A stretch of 64,000 nucleotides of DNA from Deltaproteobacteria bacterium (GCA_016218915.1 JACRCQ010000070.1:96675-160674); one strand, 5' to 3'; shown: positions 52,874 to 62,713, counted from the stretch's first letter. Translations and numbers: made by a program. Notes: generated by a model not told the origin, from the letters alone.

Positions 52874-55575
52874 TGCTCATGAGTCGAAAGACGACCCTGG
52901 CAAGCTCGGCAAGAGCCGGGTTGACGTTGGCCGCTCTGGTCCTGCTCGTTTCGGTTGCGATGACTGCTGCGGCGCAGCCCCCCCGACCGCAGGTGGGAGC
53001 TGACCCCACGCAGCCGGCGCCCGGTCTTGGCTCCGCCTCCGTCAAGCCTGCTTCGTCAGCACCTTTGCCAGCAGCGAGCACGTCTGCCGCGGTCACCGAT
53101 CGATCGGCCAACCGCGATGGAGTGGGTTCGCACAAGAACCGGGTCACGAACCTCGCTCACCTCGCGCAACGCGTGCGGAAGCTTTGTACTCCGCTGTCGG
53201 ATGCGGAATTCAAGGAAGCCGACAAGAGGTTCAAGGAAGCCGAGAAGAGGGCCAAGGACCGGATCGATGCGGAGAACAAGAAGAAGGGAAAGGCCAATCC
53301 GGCTCCGCCGCCTCCACCGCTCGACGTCAAGCGGATCATCGGTCCGCCTGCAGGACTATGCGAGAAACTCTGCGTCGCAGGTAAGGACTCGTTTTGTGAC
53401 TTCGATGACGAGGCAGCGGCGAATGCTGCAGTGATCGCTGATTGGCCCTCGGTTCGGGCGATCGCCATCTACGCGCGGGACATTCTCCGTCCCTCCGTAT
53501 CCGAAGCCGCCGCAGCCATCGGGCTGATCGGCACCAAGGAGCGCGAGGACCTCGGGATCCCGAAGGTCAACGATGTCGTGGAGGCGTACAACGATGCGGA
53601 CGGCATGGCTGAGATGCGCGAGTCCGCGCTGGGAGCCGTGGTGGCGGGATACTCGCTGACCGCCATTGAGCAACAGGCAGCGGTGCTGGGCAAGGCGCTC
53701 GCACAGGTGATCGTGGACCGCGCCAAGCGCGAGGGCGTTGGGTGGTTCATGGTCCGGCTCGGCAAGGATCTCTGCCGCTTCAACGAGAAGCCGTCCACGA
53801 TTCCGACCCTTGAGATCCGCACCTTCTGGTTGCCCGCGACGTGTGCCCTTGCGAGCCAGGAGATCGATTGGCTGCAGTATGGCAGCGGCGAGACGCAGCT
53901 CGAGGCGCTGCGAGGTGCCATTGCCGCTGATGTGAAGGGCTGGGCCGCGGCTGCGGGAGGGCTCGCGCTGGGAGCAGCGTTCTTCTCCGACTTCTCCCCG
54001 AGCCAGGGGAGCGTGTTCGGCTGCAACCTCGCTGGCAACGCGAATGAGGATCAGTGCCGGAGCATTCTCGCGGTTCGCAAGGCGGGCCATGACTTCGTTG
54101 CGGACGTGTTGAGAGGCACCAATGGCTCGACAGCGCTGTCGAACCTCTCCAGCGCTGTGACGTCGGCGAACAGGATGGCCGACGGAAGGCTCATCAGCCT
54201 GCGGTTCCAGCTGGCGGCGTGCGCCGCGTCGCTGCCATCGATCGTGACGACGTACCGGAAGGCGGTCACAAACTCGATATCGGACCCCACGTTGGCTGGC
54301 GAAGCGCTGGCGATCGGTGGGCTGGCGAGGACAGCGGCTTGCACGCCGATCTTCGTAGGACAAGTGCCGAGCGGGGCGCCGAAAGGTCCTGAGATGGGCC
54401 CTCGACTCAAGGCCGTGCTGAGGCTGCGGGGCACCATGGGGCCTGCCATCGCAGCCTTCGCTGACGCGATCGATGCGACGCAAGCCGCATTCGACGCGTA
54501 CGAGAAGGTGGCAAAGGAGAGTCTGGTTGCTCCGGAGGTGCCCAAAGTCCCGCTTCCGGATCTCTCGAAGATCGCGGATGGCAAGTCCGCGGCAGACGTG
54601 ATCCGGGCAACGCAGGAGCTGGTGGCCTCGCAAGCGCGCCAGGCCCAGAACAGCCTCTATGTGCGTCATGCCAGGGCGGCGCTGGCGCTGGCGCACGCGG
54701 CGCTCAACGAGGCCGATGCTGCCCTCGGCGCGATCGAGAGCGCAACGGACCCGAAACTCGTCCTGGTCGAGATCCCAGGTATACCGGACATCCGAGAGCA
54801 TTTGTCTCGTGCGCGCACCACTGTGAGAGACCTGGCAAGCGGACTGGAGCTGGCGGAAGGGCTGCTCGCGTCTGATTGGGGCGCGGCAGCGACTCGCTCC
54901 ATGGCCGCTGCGCGGCGCGCCACGGCAAAGGCTTGCGCAGCGAATAGCCAGTGCGCGGATATCGTTGGCAGGCTCGGCCGCCACCTGGGAGTACTCGTTG
55001 CAGTGGCGAGCGATCGAGACCCAGACCACCTCGCGCGCACCATCGACGAGGCTGCCTCACCGCCGGGCGGCTGGAAGCGCAAGGGGGTCGACGGCTCGAC
55101 GACTGTGTCGATCGCGTCGTTCCCTGGCGTTGCCTTTGGAGGGGAGAGCAGGCGCGGCCAGTACGGGGTGTTCAAGGAGAGGCTCGACAAGGCGTATTTC
55201 ATGGCGCCGACCCTGGCAATGCCGGTGGGTGTCGACGTCGCATGGGGGCGCAGCGACAGCACCAGCTGGCTCCGCCCGGACGCCTTGTTTGTGTCGCTGA
55301 TCGATCCTCTGGCATTTCTTCAGTACGACGCATCGAAGGACGGGCGCTTGCCCGGTCCCCGCCTGACAACGGTGCTGGCTCCGGGGTTGTGGCTCCGGTA
55401 TCGACTGGGCGACTCGCCGTTCAGCTTCAGCCCGTTCGTGGTCTATCGGCCTGGATTCCGGGCCTGGGAGTCGTCGTGGAATGGCCCCGCTGCAGACGCG
55501 CTTCAGTATGGCGCAGCTTTCTCCATCGATGTCACTCTGTTCGAGCTGGGCAGGCGCGAGCCGGAGGCGAACTGA
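52870..55575 (+). CDS. large exported protein, Ala-rich helical
   Basis: About 900 residues. ATGs at 52870 and 52879 are both possible; AAGGA lies 8 bases before the latter. A signal peptide (LTLAALVLLVSVAMTAAAQ) is followed by a Pro/Ala linker and a Lys/Glu-rich coiled segment (KEADKRFKEAEKRAKDRIDA). A long Ala-rich helical middle follows. The last 150 residues are beta-like with aromatic turns (FPGVAFGGESRRGQYGVF; LWLRYRLGDSPFSFSPFVVY), suggesting an outer-membrane domain. No known family. It is flanked by overlapping genes for a protease and a small lipoprotein. Confidence 0.7.
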   Translation: MMLMSRKTTLASSARAGLTLAALVLLVSVAMTAAAQPPRPQVGADPTQPAPGLGSASVKPASSAPLPAASTSAAVTDRSANRDGVGSHKNRVTNLAHLAQRVRKLCTPLSDAEFKEADKRFKEAEKRAKDRIDAENKKKGKANPAPPPPPLDVKRIIGPPAGLCEKLCVAGKDSFCDFDDEAAANAAVIADWPSVRAIAIYARDILRPSVSEAAAAIGLIGTKEREDLGIPKVNDVVEAYNDADGMAEMRESALGAVVAGYSLTAIEQQAAVLGKALAQVIVDRAKREGVGWFMVRLGKDLCRFNEKPSTIPTLEIRTFWLPATCALASQEIDWLQYGSGETQLEALRGAIAADVKGWAAAAGGLALGAAFFSDFSPSQGSVFGCNLAGNANEDQCRSILAVRKAGHDFVADVLRGTNGSTALSNLSSAVTSANRMADGRLISLRFQLAACAASLPSIVTTYRKAVTNSISDPTLAGEALAIGGLARTAACTPIFVGQVPSGAPKGPEMGPRLKAVLRLRGTMGPAIAAFADAIDATQAAFDAYEKVAKESLVAPEVPKVPLPDLSKIADGKSAADVIRATQELVASQARQAQNSLYVRHARAALALAHAALNEADAALGAIESATDPKLVLVEIPGIPDIREHLSRARTTVRDLASGLELAEGLLASDWGAAATRSMAAARRATAKACAANSQCADIVGRLGRHLGVLVAVASDRDPDHLARTIDEAASPPGGWKRKGVDGSTTVSIASFPGVAFGGESRRGQYGVFKERLDKAYFMAPTLAMPVGVDVAWGRSDSTSWLRPDALFVSLIDPLAFLQYDASKDGRLPGPRLTTVLAPGLWLRYRLGDSPFSFSPFVVYRPGFRAWESSWNGPAADALQYGAAFSIDVTLFELGRREPEAN

Positions 55576-56021
55576 TGAGAACGATTCTTCTTCTGCTCAT
55601 CGCGTGCTCCGTGGTCGGCTGCTCGGACAAGCTCCCTGAAAGGCCGAAGCTCTGCCTGATTCGCGCAGACGCCATGGGGACTGCGGACCCGTCGACCGTG
55701 ACGTGCGGGGACCGTGGGGCGATCAGCGTGAGCGAAGGCGAGGTGTTCTTCGTACGCCACGAGCTTCCCTCCGGGATCGAGCCTCCGGGGCCAGTGCACA
55801 TCCGGGTGGAGACTGCGTGTGCGGGGGTTGCGGAGGAGTACGACATAGCCTACGGCGACGGCAACGCAGCGATAGCGCCGAGGGTGGCACCGCGCGGGGC
55901 GGGCTGTGCGATGACCGTTGCAGCGACGATTGCGAACAGCTCGCTTCGAGAGACAACGATCCCAGCAGCCGACGCGTGTGCGAAGCTGGTGTGCGAGAGC
56001 CCTGAAGCGGGCGCGGATTGA
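55575..56021 (+). CDS. small lipoprotein
   Basis: A 148-residue protein starting MRTILLLLIACSVVGC, a short lipoprotein signal; the ATG overlaps the preceding stop (TGATG). The mature part is beta-rich with five or six Cys (KLCLIRAD, VTCGDRG, ETACAGVAEEYDI, GAGCAMTV, DACAKLVC). No family recognised. It ends the three-gene unit that starts with the trypsin-like protease. Confidence 0.72.
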   Translation: MRTILLLLIACSVVGCSDKLPERPKLCLIRADAMGTADPSTVTCGDRGAISVSEGEVFFVRHELPSGIEPPGPVHIRVETACAGVAEEYDIAYGDGNAAIAPRVAPRGAGCAMTVAATIANSSLRETTIPAADACAKLVCESPEAGAD

Positions 56022-56523
56022 GCAAGGGCAAAGGCGCGAAGGGTCAACCTGTTACGACGTCGTAACGGGTTGGGTGGCAGCTGACTCCCCGAAGGGCGGC
56101 GAGGTGGCAGGCGTGAGCACCGCTCGATCCCGCGGCCCCCTCTCTGCGGGCGATTGTGCCGTCGCACCAGGTCGGGACCAGGTCGTGGCTTCCCTGCTCG
56201 AGGCGGGCTACTCGGGATGAGACGAGCCCAGTCCTCGGAACCGTGGAGGGGCAACATCGGGTGTGGCCCGTCTCGCTTGGTATGTGGGCCCTCGATGAAA
56301 CCGATGACCCAGCCAGGCCTTTGGCGGGGGTCGTGACGATTCGGGTGGTCCGAGTCGTCGTTTCCATGGTTCCGCAACGATTCGGTCGACCCGGATCCCG
56401 ATCGATTCCATTGGATTCACGCAGTCTCACGGGCGCGCCTTGTCAACGCGGCCGCCTCAAGGTGGCCGCTGGTGCAACGTGCGCGGCCGACTCGCTCCGG
56501 TTGCGACGAGGCAACCGGAATCC
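56022..56523. other. gene-free gap of about 500 bp with a 16-bp palindrome
   Basis: GTTACGACGTCGTAAC (56051-56066) is a perfect 16-base palindrome about 30 bases after the stop of the small lipoprotein gene. The rest of the gap has open frames with atypical composition and no similarity I recognise. Transcripts from the two sides converge here. The palindrome could bind a regulator or be a site-specific recombination or methylation target. Confidence 0.5.
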
Positions 56524-57750
56524 TCAAGGTACCGGAGCGAGGACAATCAAAGGGCGAACCGTGCTCTCCAGCCAGGGCCACGCGTAGTACACACCGTATC
56601 GCTGTGTGCCTGATTGCACCGCTCCAAGGAGGTAGTGCTCGGCAACTGCGCGGCACGAATCGCGTTCCGAGCAGGGCGTGCTCGGCGTGTCTCGCACCAC
56701 GAAGGCACCGCTTTCAGGCCATGCGACCTGGTAGCCGACAGGAATCCGGAGCTTTGAAGCGTTGGGGTTGGGCTCCGCCTTCTCCGAGATGCCAATACCA
56801 CTCTTGGTCAACTGCCAGGCCGCATATCCCAGAGCCTGGGCCGGGAGAGCCGAAGAAGCCACCGCTCCTGCACCGTCCGCGTCCCAGTCGTAGGCACTCG
56901 AAGCAACGATCTCGATGTGACCCGTGCTGGAATTCCGAGACACACGCCGGATGCTCGTATCGGTGAAGGCAACGGTCGCGGGGGCCTGCCGATCCGTGCG
57001 GAAGTACTCCAGGCTGTTGGTTGTCGGCGAGGATTGCACCCAGGCGAAGATGCCGGGCGCGACCTCATCGAGATACCGCACAAGTCCCATCGTTGCGCCT
57101 GCGGGAAGCGCGTACGTGACCGGTGGTCCATCGGACGCGACCTTGGGGGTTGCATCGATGACCCACTTCTGGAAGGAGGCCGGGGAGGTGCTGGTCATGG
57201 TTACCGGCCCTGCCTGGTCCGCGCGAACCCCAATGCTGCCCGACAGGCTCTGGATGTCGAGCTCCACCGCAGAGCCGGCCCCCTGCTTCCACCAGAGTGC
57301 CGTCGCCACATTCGGGTTCCAGCCGTAGACCATCGTGCCGTTGGCAAACGGCAGCAGACGCACCGACTGCAGCGCGAGCGGCGCGATGTTGGCCTGAGGC
57401 AGCTCGACCGGAATGACCTTGCTCGCGGCATCGACCCACCCGGCGCAGTGGAATACCGACGTAGTTGAGTCGTTGTCGAACTGCATCGTATGCGTTCCCA
57501 CAATGTGGATGAGCTGGGTTCCATCGGGCTGACGCGCCTGGCTCACTTCAGCCTGGATGGCGTCGCCGAACGCGTGGAACTCGAAGTGCAGCTCCAGCGC
57601 GGGGCACAGGAATCGCGAGCCGGGGCGCAGCAGTGGCTCAAGCGCATAACGGCTCGCTCCTTCGGCGTCGTCAACCGGAGCCTCCAGCGGAGCGCAAGCC
57701 CCAAGCAGCGTGAGTGCCGCAATCCAAGACAAGCGGAGGTGCGTTCGCAT
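56524..57750 (-). CDS. putative lipoprotein, beta-propeller-like
   Basis: A 408-residue protein. ATG at 57750 follows GGAGG and overlaps the upstream gene stop (TGATG). The signal ends in LTLLGAC. The sequence is rich in beta strands with repeated turn motifs (VRLLPFANGTMVYGWNPNVA; GLVRYLDEVAPGIFAWVQSS; TSIRRVSRNSSTGHIEIV), reminiscent of WD/propeller proteins. Four Cys in the last third may form disulfides. Family unknown. Confidence 0.68.
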   Translation of the reverse strand: MRTHLRLSWIAALTLLGACAPLEAPVDDAEGASRYALEPLLRPGSRFLCPALELHFEFHAFGDAIQAEVSQARQPDGTQLIHIVGTHTMQFDNDSTTSVFHCAGWVDAASKVIPVELPQANIAPLALQSVRLLPFANGTMVYGWNPNVATALWWKQGAGSAVELDIQSLSGSIGVRADQAGPVTMTSTSPASFQKWVIDATPKVASDGPPVTYALPAGATMGLVRYLDEVAPGIFAWVQSSPTTNSLEYFRTDRQAPATVAFTDTSIRRVSRNSSTGHIEIVASSAYDWDADGAGAVASSALPAQALGYAAWQLTKSGIGISEKAEPNPNASKLRIPVGYQVAWPESGAFVVRDTPSTPCSERDSCRAVAEHYLLGAVQSGTQRYGVYYAWPWLESTVRPLIVLAPVP

Positions 57751-59129
57751 CAGTCTTCCTCCCTCGAGCTGCGGCCGTCGACGGCGCGAACCAGTGGGAT
57801 GAGGGGTTTTGTGACCTCCGTGGGCCCATAGACCAGCTGCACGCCGACCACGTGGGCCTTGGGGATTGGAATGAACGTGGTGCTGTCGGGTGTATTGTAC
57901 GAGTACGAGCCGGACAGGCCGAACCAGGTGGGCGTGGCCCGCCCCTCGACATCGGGGCGCTTGCGCAGGAGGCTGGCCTTGAGAAATCCCTCGCCCGAAG
58001 GCTCGTAGGAGCCCGTGCGATTGACGGCCATGGCGCGCGCTCCGAACAGCAGACCGAACCTGCCGATCCGGAACTCTTCCACATATCCGAGCTCTGCGAT
58101 CCGCAATCGGCCATCCTGATTGATCACCGCTCGCCACCGTACGCCTCCCTGCAAGACGTCGTCGGCCCCCAAAGCAAAGTCGGTGGTCTTGTGGGCTACC
58201 TGCTCTTGGGGCGATGGCGAGAGCTCCGTGAGGGGACGATCGTAGCGTGCAATGGTGGCAAAGGGCAACCCGAACCCGGCCGGAAGGTAGTGGCGGAGAG
58301 GCTGGAGATTGAATCGAAGATCCTGGATGCCGGAGCCTACGCGCTCCGTGCGATAGGTCCTGTTGCCCGTCCAGCTTTCCGTCATCAACCTCTGCTCCTG
58401 ATCGCCGTAGGTGATGGCGAGGTAGGCACCCGTGTGACCGTCGTACAGGGTGAACAGCGCGGAGTTGGGGGGGTTGTGCCGGCGGCTCGGGTCCTGCACT
58501 TCCGGAGGCGACCCGGGGCGCGGCGAATTGCTGCGTTCGGCAGCGAAGTTGCCATAGCCGTCGAGGCTCAGCTGCTCGGCTCCCATCTCGTTGAGAAGAA
58601 TGCCTGCGCTCGCTTGCACCCCCGCGACCGATCCGCCCAGGTAGTAGAGCATTTGCGCCACGCCCCCCGGCTTGAATCGATCGGCGTCACTTTGCTTGTC
58701 CTGTCCCGGTCGCCCAACAGCCGCGAGCTGGTCGATGTGCGCTCCCAGAAAGAACATGCCTTCCTCGGTGTCGCCCCAGCCGCCTCCGAGCAGCACCTGA
58801 TTGCGCGCGAGATTGCCCCTCAGCCGCGTACCGTCGGCCATCACGAACTCTCCGGGGGCCCACCTGCTGGTCAGCGCGAAGTGCGAGTACATGGTTCCGA
58901 ATCTCTCATTGGCCTGATGCAGCCGCAGCTGGCTGTCGGTCAAATCGATTCCCGCACGGGCCATGTCGTAGATTTCCTGCCCGCGAAACGTGGTCTGGGC
59001 CTGAACCTCGGGGGCCCGAACCAGCTGCAACGCGCCGAGGGCTGCTGCTGCCAGGGTGGCTCCGGCGGTGGGTGTCCTTCGAGGCTGTCGTGGTGCGGAG
59101 GAGAAACGGCGTACATCCGAGTGCTGCAT
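57750..59129 (-). CDS. putative outer-membrane protein
   Basis: About 459 residues from ATG at 59129; the start is uncertain since no good ribosome site is visible. An N-terminal basic segment is followed by a hydrophobic stretch (TAGATLAAAALGALQLVRAP) and EVQAQ, consistent with a signal peptide. The body has HANERFGT-like helices (LHQANERFGTMYSHFALTSR), then many short amphipathic strands (FTLYDGHTGAYLAITYGDQE, GRFGLLFGARAMAVN, WFGLSGSYSYNTP) fitting a beta-barrel. It is coupled to the lipoprotein gene downstream. Function unknown. Confidence 0.65.
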   Translation of the reverse strand: MQHSDVRRFSSAPRQPRRTPTAGATLAAAALGALQLVRAPEVQAQTTFRGQEIYDMARAGIDLTDSQLRLHQANERFGTMYSHFALTSRWAPGEFVMADGTRLRGNLARNQVLLGGGWGDTEEGMFFLGAHIDQLAAVGRPGQDKQSDADRFKPGGVAQMLYYLGGSVAGVQASAGILLNEMGAEQLSLDGYGNFAAERSNSPRPGSPPEVQDPSRRHNPPNSALFTLYDGHTGAYLAITYGDQEQRLMTESWTGNRTYRTERVGSGIQDLRFNLQPLRHYLPAGFGLPFATIARYDRPLTELSPSPQEQVAHKTTDFALGADDVLQGGVRWRAVINQDGRLRIAELGYVEEFRIGRFGLLFGARAMAVNRTGSYEPSGEGFLKASLLRKRPDVEGRATPTWFGLSGSYSYNTPDSTTFIPIPKAHVVGVQLVYGPTEVTKPLIPLVRAVDGRSSREED

Positions 59130-59416
59130 AAGACGATGATGCTCCGAGGCGAGAAGGCAACGCTGCTGCTGAGTCGTCAGGGGGCTTCGCTGCCTGCGAT
59201 GTGCTGTGGTTCGCGGCGGCAATGCTCTGCGTTGGCGCGGCGGCTGTCAATGAAGGTTGCGCGGGCAATCAGCGCACGGCCAATCGTACCGGACGCTCGA
59301 AAGCGCTTGGCCGCGCACGATGCGCTGGTTGAGCGGTTCAGCGTGCAGGGCAATTCGCGAATCACAGTTTGTGTGGCGCACGTCCCTCGCGCTCGCGTGG
59401 CGCCGCCGACCCGGCC

Positions 59417-59694
59417 TCACGGCTCCTCCTCCAGAAGCCCATACTTGCCCAACGTTTCAATCGCATGAAGCTCCGCGGCCTGCAGCGCGTCGAGCAGCTC
59501 TCGACTCCGCGCCTCAGGCTGGTAGTGCGCTACGACCGCCGAGGCCAAGCCGATTGTCCACCGACGCGCGGTGAACCATCGCTCCCTCTGCGATGACGGT
59601 GCCGCAATTGCGGCACACGAACTCCTTGCCTCGCTTGCGGTAGCGAAGCGCCTTGTATCCGCAGGTTCGACATCGTGGGGAGCTTGCCAAGCGT
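59417..59694 (-). pseudogene. possible frameshifted zinc-ribbon protein
   Basis: One minus-strand frame encodes a clear zinc ribbon (CRTCGYKALRYRKRGKEF then CRNCGTVIAEGAMVH) but stops at 59514. The adjacent frame carries a plausible C-terminus (RELLDALQAAELHAIETLGK, then YGLLEEEP) ending at 59417. Joining them needs one frameshift near 59550-59580. No good start codon is visible for the ribbon frame. It lies in a gap between an outer-membrane protein gene and the divergent exonuclease gene. It may be a decayed gene, or a sequencing error may have split it. Confidence 0.35.
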
Positions 59695-59775
59695 TCGGGT
59701 CCACGGCTACCACGGCAGGGATGCTGGAGCCAAGGGTTGACGCGCCCACGGCGCGCGAGCACCCTGCGTCGTCTG

Positions 59776-60639
59776 ATGGACCAGAACCTCGATCGAATCC
59801 TCCTCTTTCTGCAGCGCGACGAGCTCAAACTCGCGATCGAATCGCTCGGGGTGACAGGCGCCGATAAGCGCAGCCCAGCGCAGATGCGCGCTGCCTTGAC
59901 CCGTTGTCCCGCAGCGTCGGTCGATCGTCTCCTTTGCCTCGTGCAGCCCGAGCGGACTGTCCAGCTCCTCGCCTGCCTGCGATCAGCCCAGCAGGACTCC
60001 GTGCGCTCGTCGATCGAGACACCCAGCCAACCCCGCTCTCGCTCACCGATCGAGGCACGCCCACGGACCCGCGCGCTCTCGCCGATCGACACACCCCGGC
60101 TGACCCGCGCCCGCCGCAAGCCGGATTCCGCTGACCACCTTCGTGGTCCGTTCGTCGCCATCGACTTCGAGACCGCGGACACGGGCAGGGACAGCGCTTG
60201 CGCGATCGCTGCTGTTCGAGTCGAGGGCGACGAGGTCGTGGACCGGTGCATGCGACTGATCCGGCCGCCGCGGCAAGCCTTCCAGTTCACGTACATCCAC
60301 GGGATCCGCTGGACCGACGTGGCTCGCGAGCCGACCTTTGGTCCGGTCTGGAACGACGTGAGGTCGATGCTCAAAGGGGCTGCATTCCTGGTTGCGCACA
60401 ATGCGAGCTTTGACAAGAGCGTGCTGAACGCCTGCTGCTCGCGTGCAGGGCTCGAAGCGCCTTGCCTGCCGTTCGAGTGCACGGTTCGGTGGGCACGGCA
60501 GGTCTGGGGGCTTCGTCCGACCAATCTTCCGGCCGTGTGCCGGCACCTTGATCTGCCGCTTCGGCATCATGATGCAGCATCTGACGCCGAAGCATGCGCG
60601 CGGATCATGATTGCGGCGCGCAGAGAGCACGCGGGATAG
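59776..60639 (+). CDS. DEDDh 3'-5' exonuclease (DnaQ-like) with N-terminal SAP-like helix pair
   Basis: A 287-residue protein from the ATG at 59776. The exonuclease domain (about residues 115-287) has ExoI VAIDFETAD, ExoII LVAHNASFDKSVLN and ExoIII HHDAASDAEACARI, the DEDDh pattern of DnaQ-like proofreading exonucleases. An N-terminal segment (LLFLQRDELKLAIESLGVTG) resembles the short DNA-binding helix pairs seen beside helicases. A linker with three repeats of a SPI.TPR-like motif joins them. The likely activity is 3'-5' trimming of DNA; a polymerase partner is not in the window. The role may be DNA repair or defence. Confidence 0.85.
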   Translation: MDQNLDRILLFLQRDELKLAIESLGVTGADKRSPAQMRAALTRCPAASVDRLLCLVQPERTVQLLACLRSAQQDSVRSSIETPSQPRSRSPIEARPRTRALSPIDTPRLTRARRKPDSADHLRGPFVAIDFETADTGRDSACAIAAVRVEGDEVVDRCMRLIRPPRQAFQFTYIHGIRWTDVAREPTFGPVWNDVRSMLKGAAFLVAHNASFDKSVLNACCSRAGLEAPCLPFECTVRWARQVWGLRPTNLPAVCRHLDLPLRHHDAASDAEACARIMIAARREHAG

Positions 60640-60646
60640 TCGCACC

Positions 60647-62713
60647 ATGCCCCCTGGACGACTCCGCCTCGCAGTCGCCGCGGCCCTTGTCGCTGCGGTG
60701 CTGGTGGTGTTCGCCCCGGTGGCCGGCCATCAGTTCGTGTTCTGGGACGACGACATCCACATCCACGAGAACCCAGGACTGCGGTCGGTCTCGCTCGCCT
60801 CCACCCTGCACTTCTGGACCACGCCCCACCAGAAGCTCTACATCCCGGTCACCTACACGGCGTGGTCTGCCATCGCCGCGTTCGTGCAGAAGTCGCATCC
60901 TGAAAGCCCTGCCCTGTACAGCCACCCAGGACCGTTCCACATCGCCAACCTGGCGCTTCACACGGTCAATGCACTGCTCGCTGCGTCGCTGCTGCTCGCC
61001 CTGTTGCGTGCGGCGTCGCCGGATCGACCCGAGGACAGCGCCTCGCACAGGACGCAGCTCATCGCCGCAGGTCTTGGCGGATGCCTGTTTGCGCTGCACC
61101 CCCTGCAGGTCGAACCGGTCGCCTGGGCCACGGGCCTCAAAGACGTCCTGTGCGCCACTGCGTCCCTGATCGCGCTCAGGACCTATGTCGCAGCCGCGAG
61201 CACCGCCTCCCGCAACCGCAGGCTGAGCTTCTACTCGCTATCCACCGTGGCTTTCGCTGCTGCGCTCCTGTCCAAGCCTGGCGCGGTCGTGCTGCCCCTG
61301 ATTGCGGCCACCCTGGATCTTGCGCTCTTGCGACGTCCAGCCAAGAGCGTTGCGCTGGCTCTTGCCCCATGGCTGGTGCTCGCGCTGCCCGCTGCCTGGA
61401 TGGCAAAGTCGCTGCAACCCGCGTCCGGAATCGGCGAAGTCCCTCCCCTGCCCGCTCGTCTGCTCGTGGCAGGCGACACGCTCGCCTTCTACCTGGGAAA
61501 GCTCGTGGCTCCGATTCATCTGGCGCCTGACTACGGACGCACGCCCAAAGCGGTGCTCGCAACGTCGTGGAGCTGGATTGCATGGGTGTTCCCAGCGGCA
61601 GCGATCGCATGGCTGGTGCGCTACGCCCGCAAGGGGCCCTGGATCGCCGCAGCAGCGATCTTCGGCGCAGGGATTCTGCCTGTCCTGGGCGTGGTCCCCT
61701 TTCAGCATCAGAAGATCTCGACCGTAGCAGATCGGTACTTGTACCTGTCGCTGATCGGGCCCGCACTTGCGCTCGCCTGGGCGCTCGCGCAGATGCAGGG
61801 GCAGCGATTCAAGCACGCCTGCTGGGCGACCGGAGCGTTGATGCTCGCGCTCGGCGTGCGGAGCGCGGTCCAGGTTCCGGTCTGGCACGACACGGTCGCG
61901 CTGTTCGAGCACACGCTGCAGGTCAATCCGTCGAGCGCGCCAGCGCACAACAATCTCGGATACTTCCTGTGGACCTCGGGACGCGGCAGCGAAGCGATTG
62001 CCCACTACGAAGCAGCGGTGCGTCTTGCGCCAGACTACGGCCTTGCGCACAACAACCTGGGCAACACGCACCTTCAGGCCGGGCGCTATGCAGAGGCGAT
62101 TGCGCAGTACCAGCAGGCGCTGACGAGCACGAACCTGAACGACGTGGTCGATGCGCGCAACAACCTGGGGCTTGCGCTGGAGCGTCTCGACCGGTTCGAC
62201 GAAGCGATTGCGAGCTACGACGAGGCGATTCGTGCGGCGCCCTACTATGGGAATGCGCATTTCAATCTTGGGGTCCTGCTGCACAAGCGAATGCGCACCG
62301 CCGAGGCCGTAGACGAGCTGCGGGTAGCTGTCGGCCTGATGCCCGACTCGGACAAGCCGACCATGGCGCTTTCCCTGGCGCTCAACGATCTCGGCTATCA
62401 GGCAGCTTCCCAGGGAAACAGCGCTGAGGCTGTCCGGATGTACCAGGAGGCGCTGTCGCTGTGGCCGTCGAATCTGCGGGCGCACGTGAACCTGGGCACG
62501 GCGCGTCTGAGCGCTGGCGATCTGGACGGCGCGATCCGGGACTGGGAGGCTGGGCTGCGGGTGCTGCCACGGTCGCCGGAGCTGCACTATGATCTTGCGA
62601 TCGCCTTGCTCAGGAAGGGTCGGATGGAGGAAGGGAAGCGGCAGCTGCAGATCGCCCTGGAAATCGCGCCGGAGCACGAGCCGAGCCAGCGTCTGCTTCG
62701 GCAAGTCCAGTAG
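60647..62713 (+). CDS. TMTC-like glycosyltransferase with C-terminal TPRs
   Basis: A 688-residue protein: an N-terminal polytopic half and a C-terminal TPR half. The first loop contains FWDDDIHIHENPGL, the acidic signature typical of TMTC-type O-mannosyltransferases, then about ten hydrophobic helices (for example FHIANLALHTVNALLAASLL). Residues about 430-688 hold six or seven TPRs (AHNNLGYFLWTSGRGSEAIA; AHNNLGNTHLQAGRYAEAIA; ARNNLGLALERLDRFDEAIA). Family members use lipid-linked mannose to modify proteins in the envelope or ER. Here a periplasmic protein O-mannosyltransferase is inferred. It starts 7 bases after the exonuclease stop. Confidence 0.82.
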   Translation: MPPGRLRLAVAAALVAAVLVVFAPVAGHQFVFWDDDIHIHENPGLRSVSLASTLHFWTTPHQKLYIPVTYTAWSAIAAFVQKSHPESPALYSHPGPFHIANLALHTVNALLAASLLLALLRAASPDRPEDSASHRTQLIAAGLGGCLFALHPLQVEPVAWATGLKDVLCATASLIALRTYVAAASTASRNRRLSFYSLSTVAFAAALLSKPGAVVLPLIAATLDLALLRRPAKSVALALAPWLVLALPAAWMAKSLQPASGIGEVPPLPARLLVAGDTLAFYLGKLVAPIHLAPDYGRTPKAVLATSWSWIAWVFPAAAIAWLVRYARKGPWIAAAAIFGAGILPVLGVVPFQHQKISTVADRYLYLSLIGPALALAWALAQMQGQRFKHACWATGALMLALGVRSAVQVPVWHDTVALFEHTLQVNPSSAPAHNNLGYFLWTSGRGSEAIAHYEAAVRLAPDYGLAHNNLGNTHLQAGRYAEAIAQYQQALTSTNLNDVVDARNNLGLALERLDRFDEAIASYDEAIRAAPYYGNAHFNLGVLLHKRMRTAEAVDELRVAVGLMPDSDKPTMALSLALNDLGYQAASQGNSAEAVRMYQEALSLWPSNLRAHVNLGTARLSAGDLDGAIRDWEAGLRVLPRSPELHYDLAIALLRKGRMEEGKRQLQIALEIAPEHEPSQRLLRQVQ

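Noticed and set aside
56156..56587. 143-codon plus-strand frame in the gap before the minus-strand lipoprotein gene
   Set aside because: It overlaps the 3' end of the lipoprotein gene, has no ribosome site and no similarity to known proteins.
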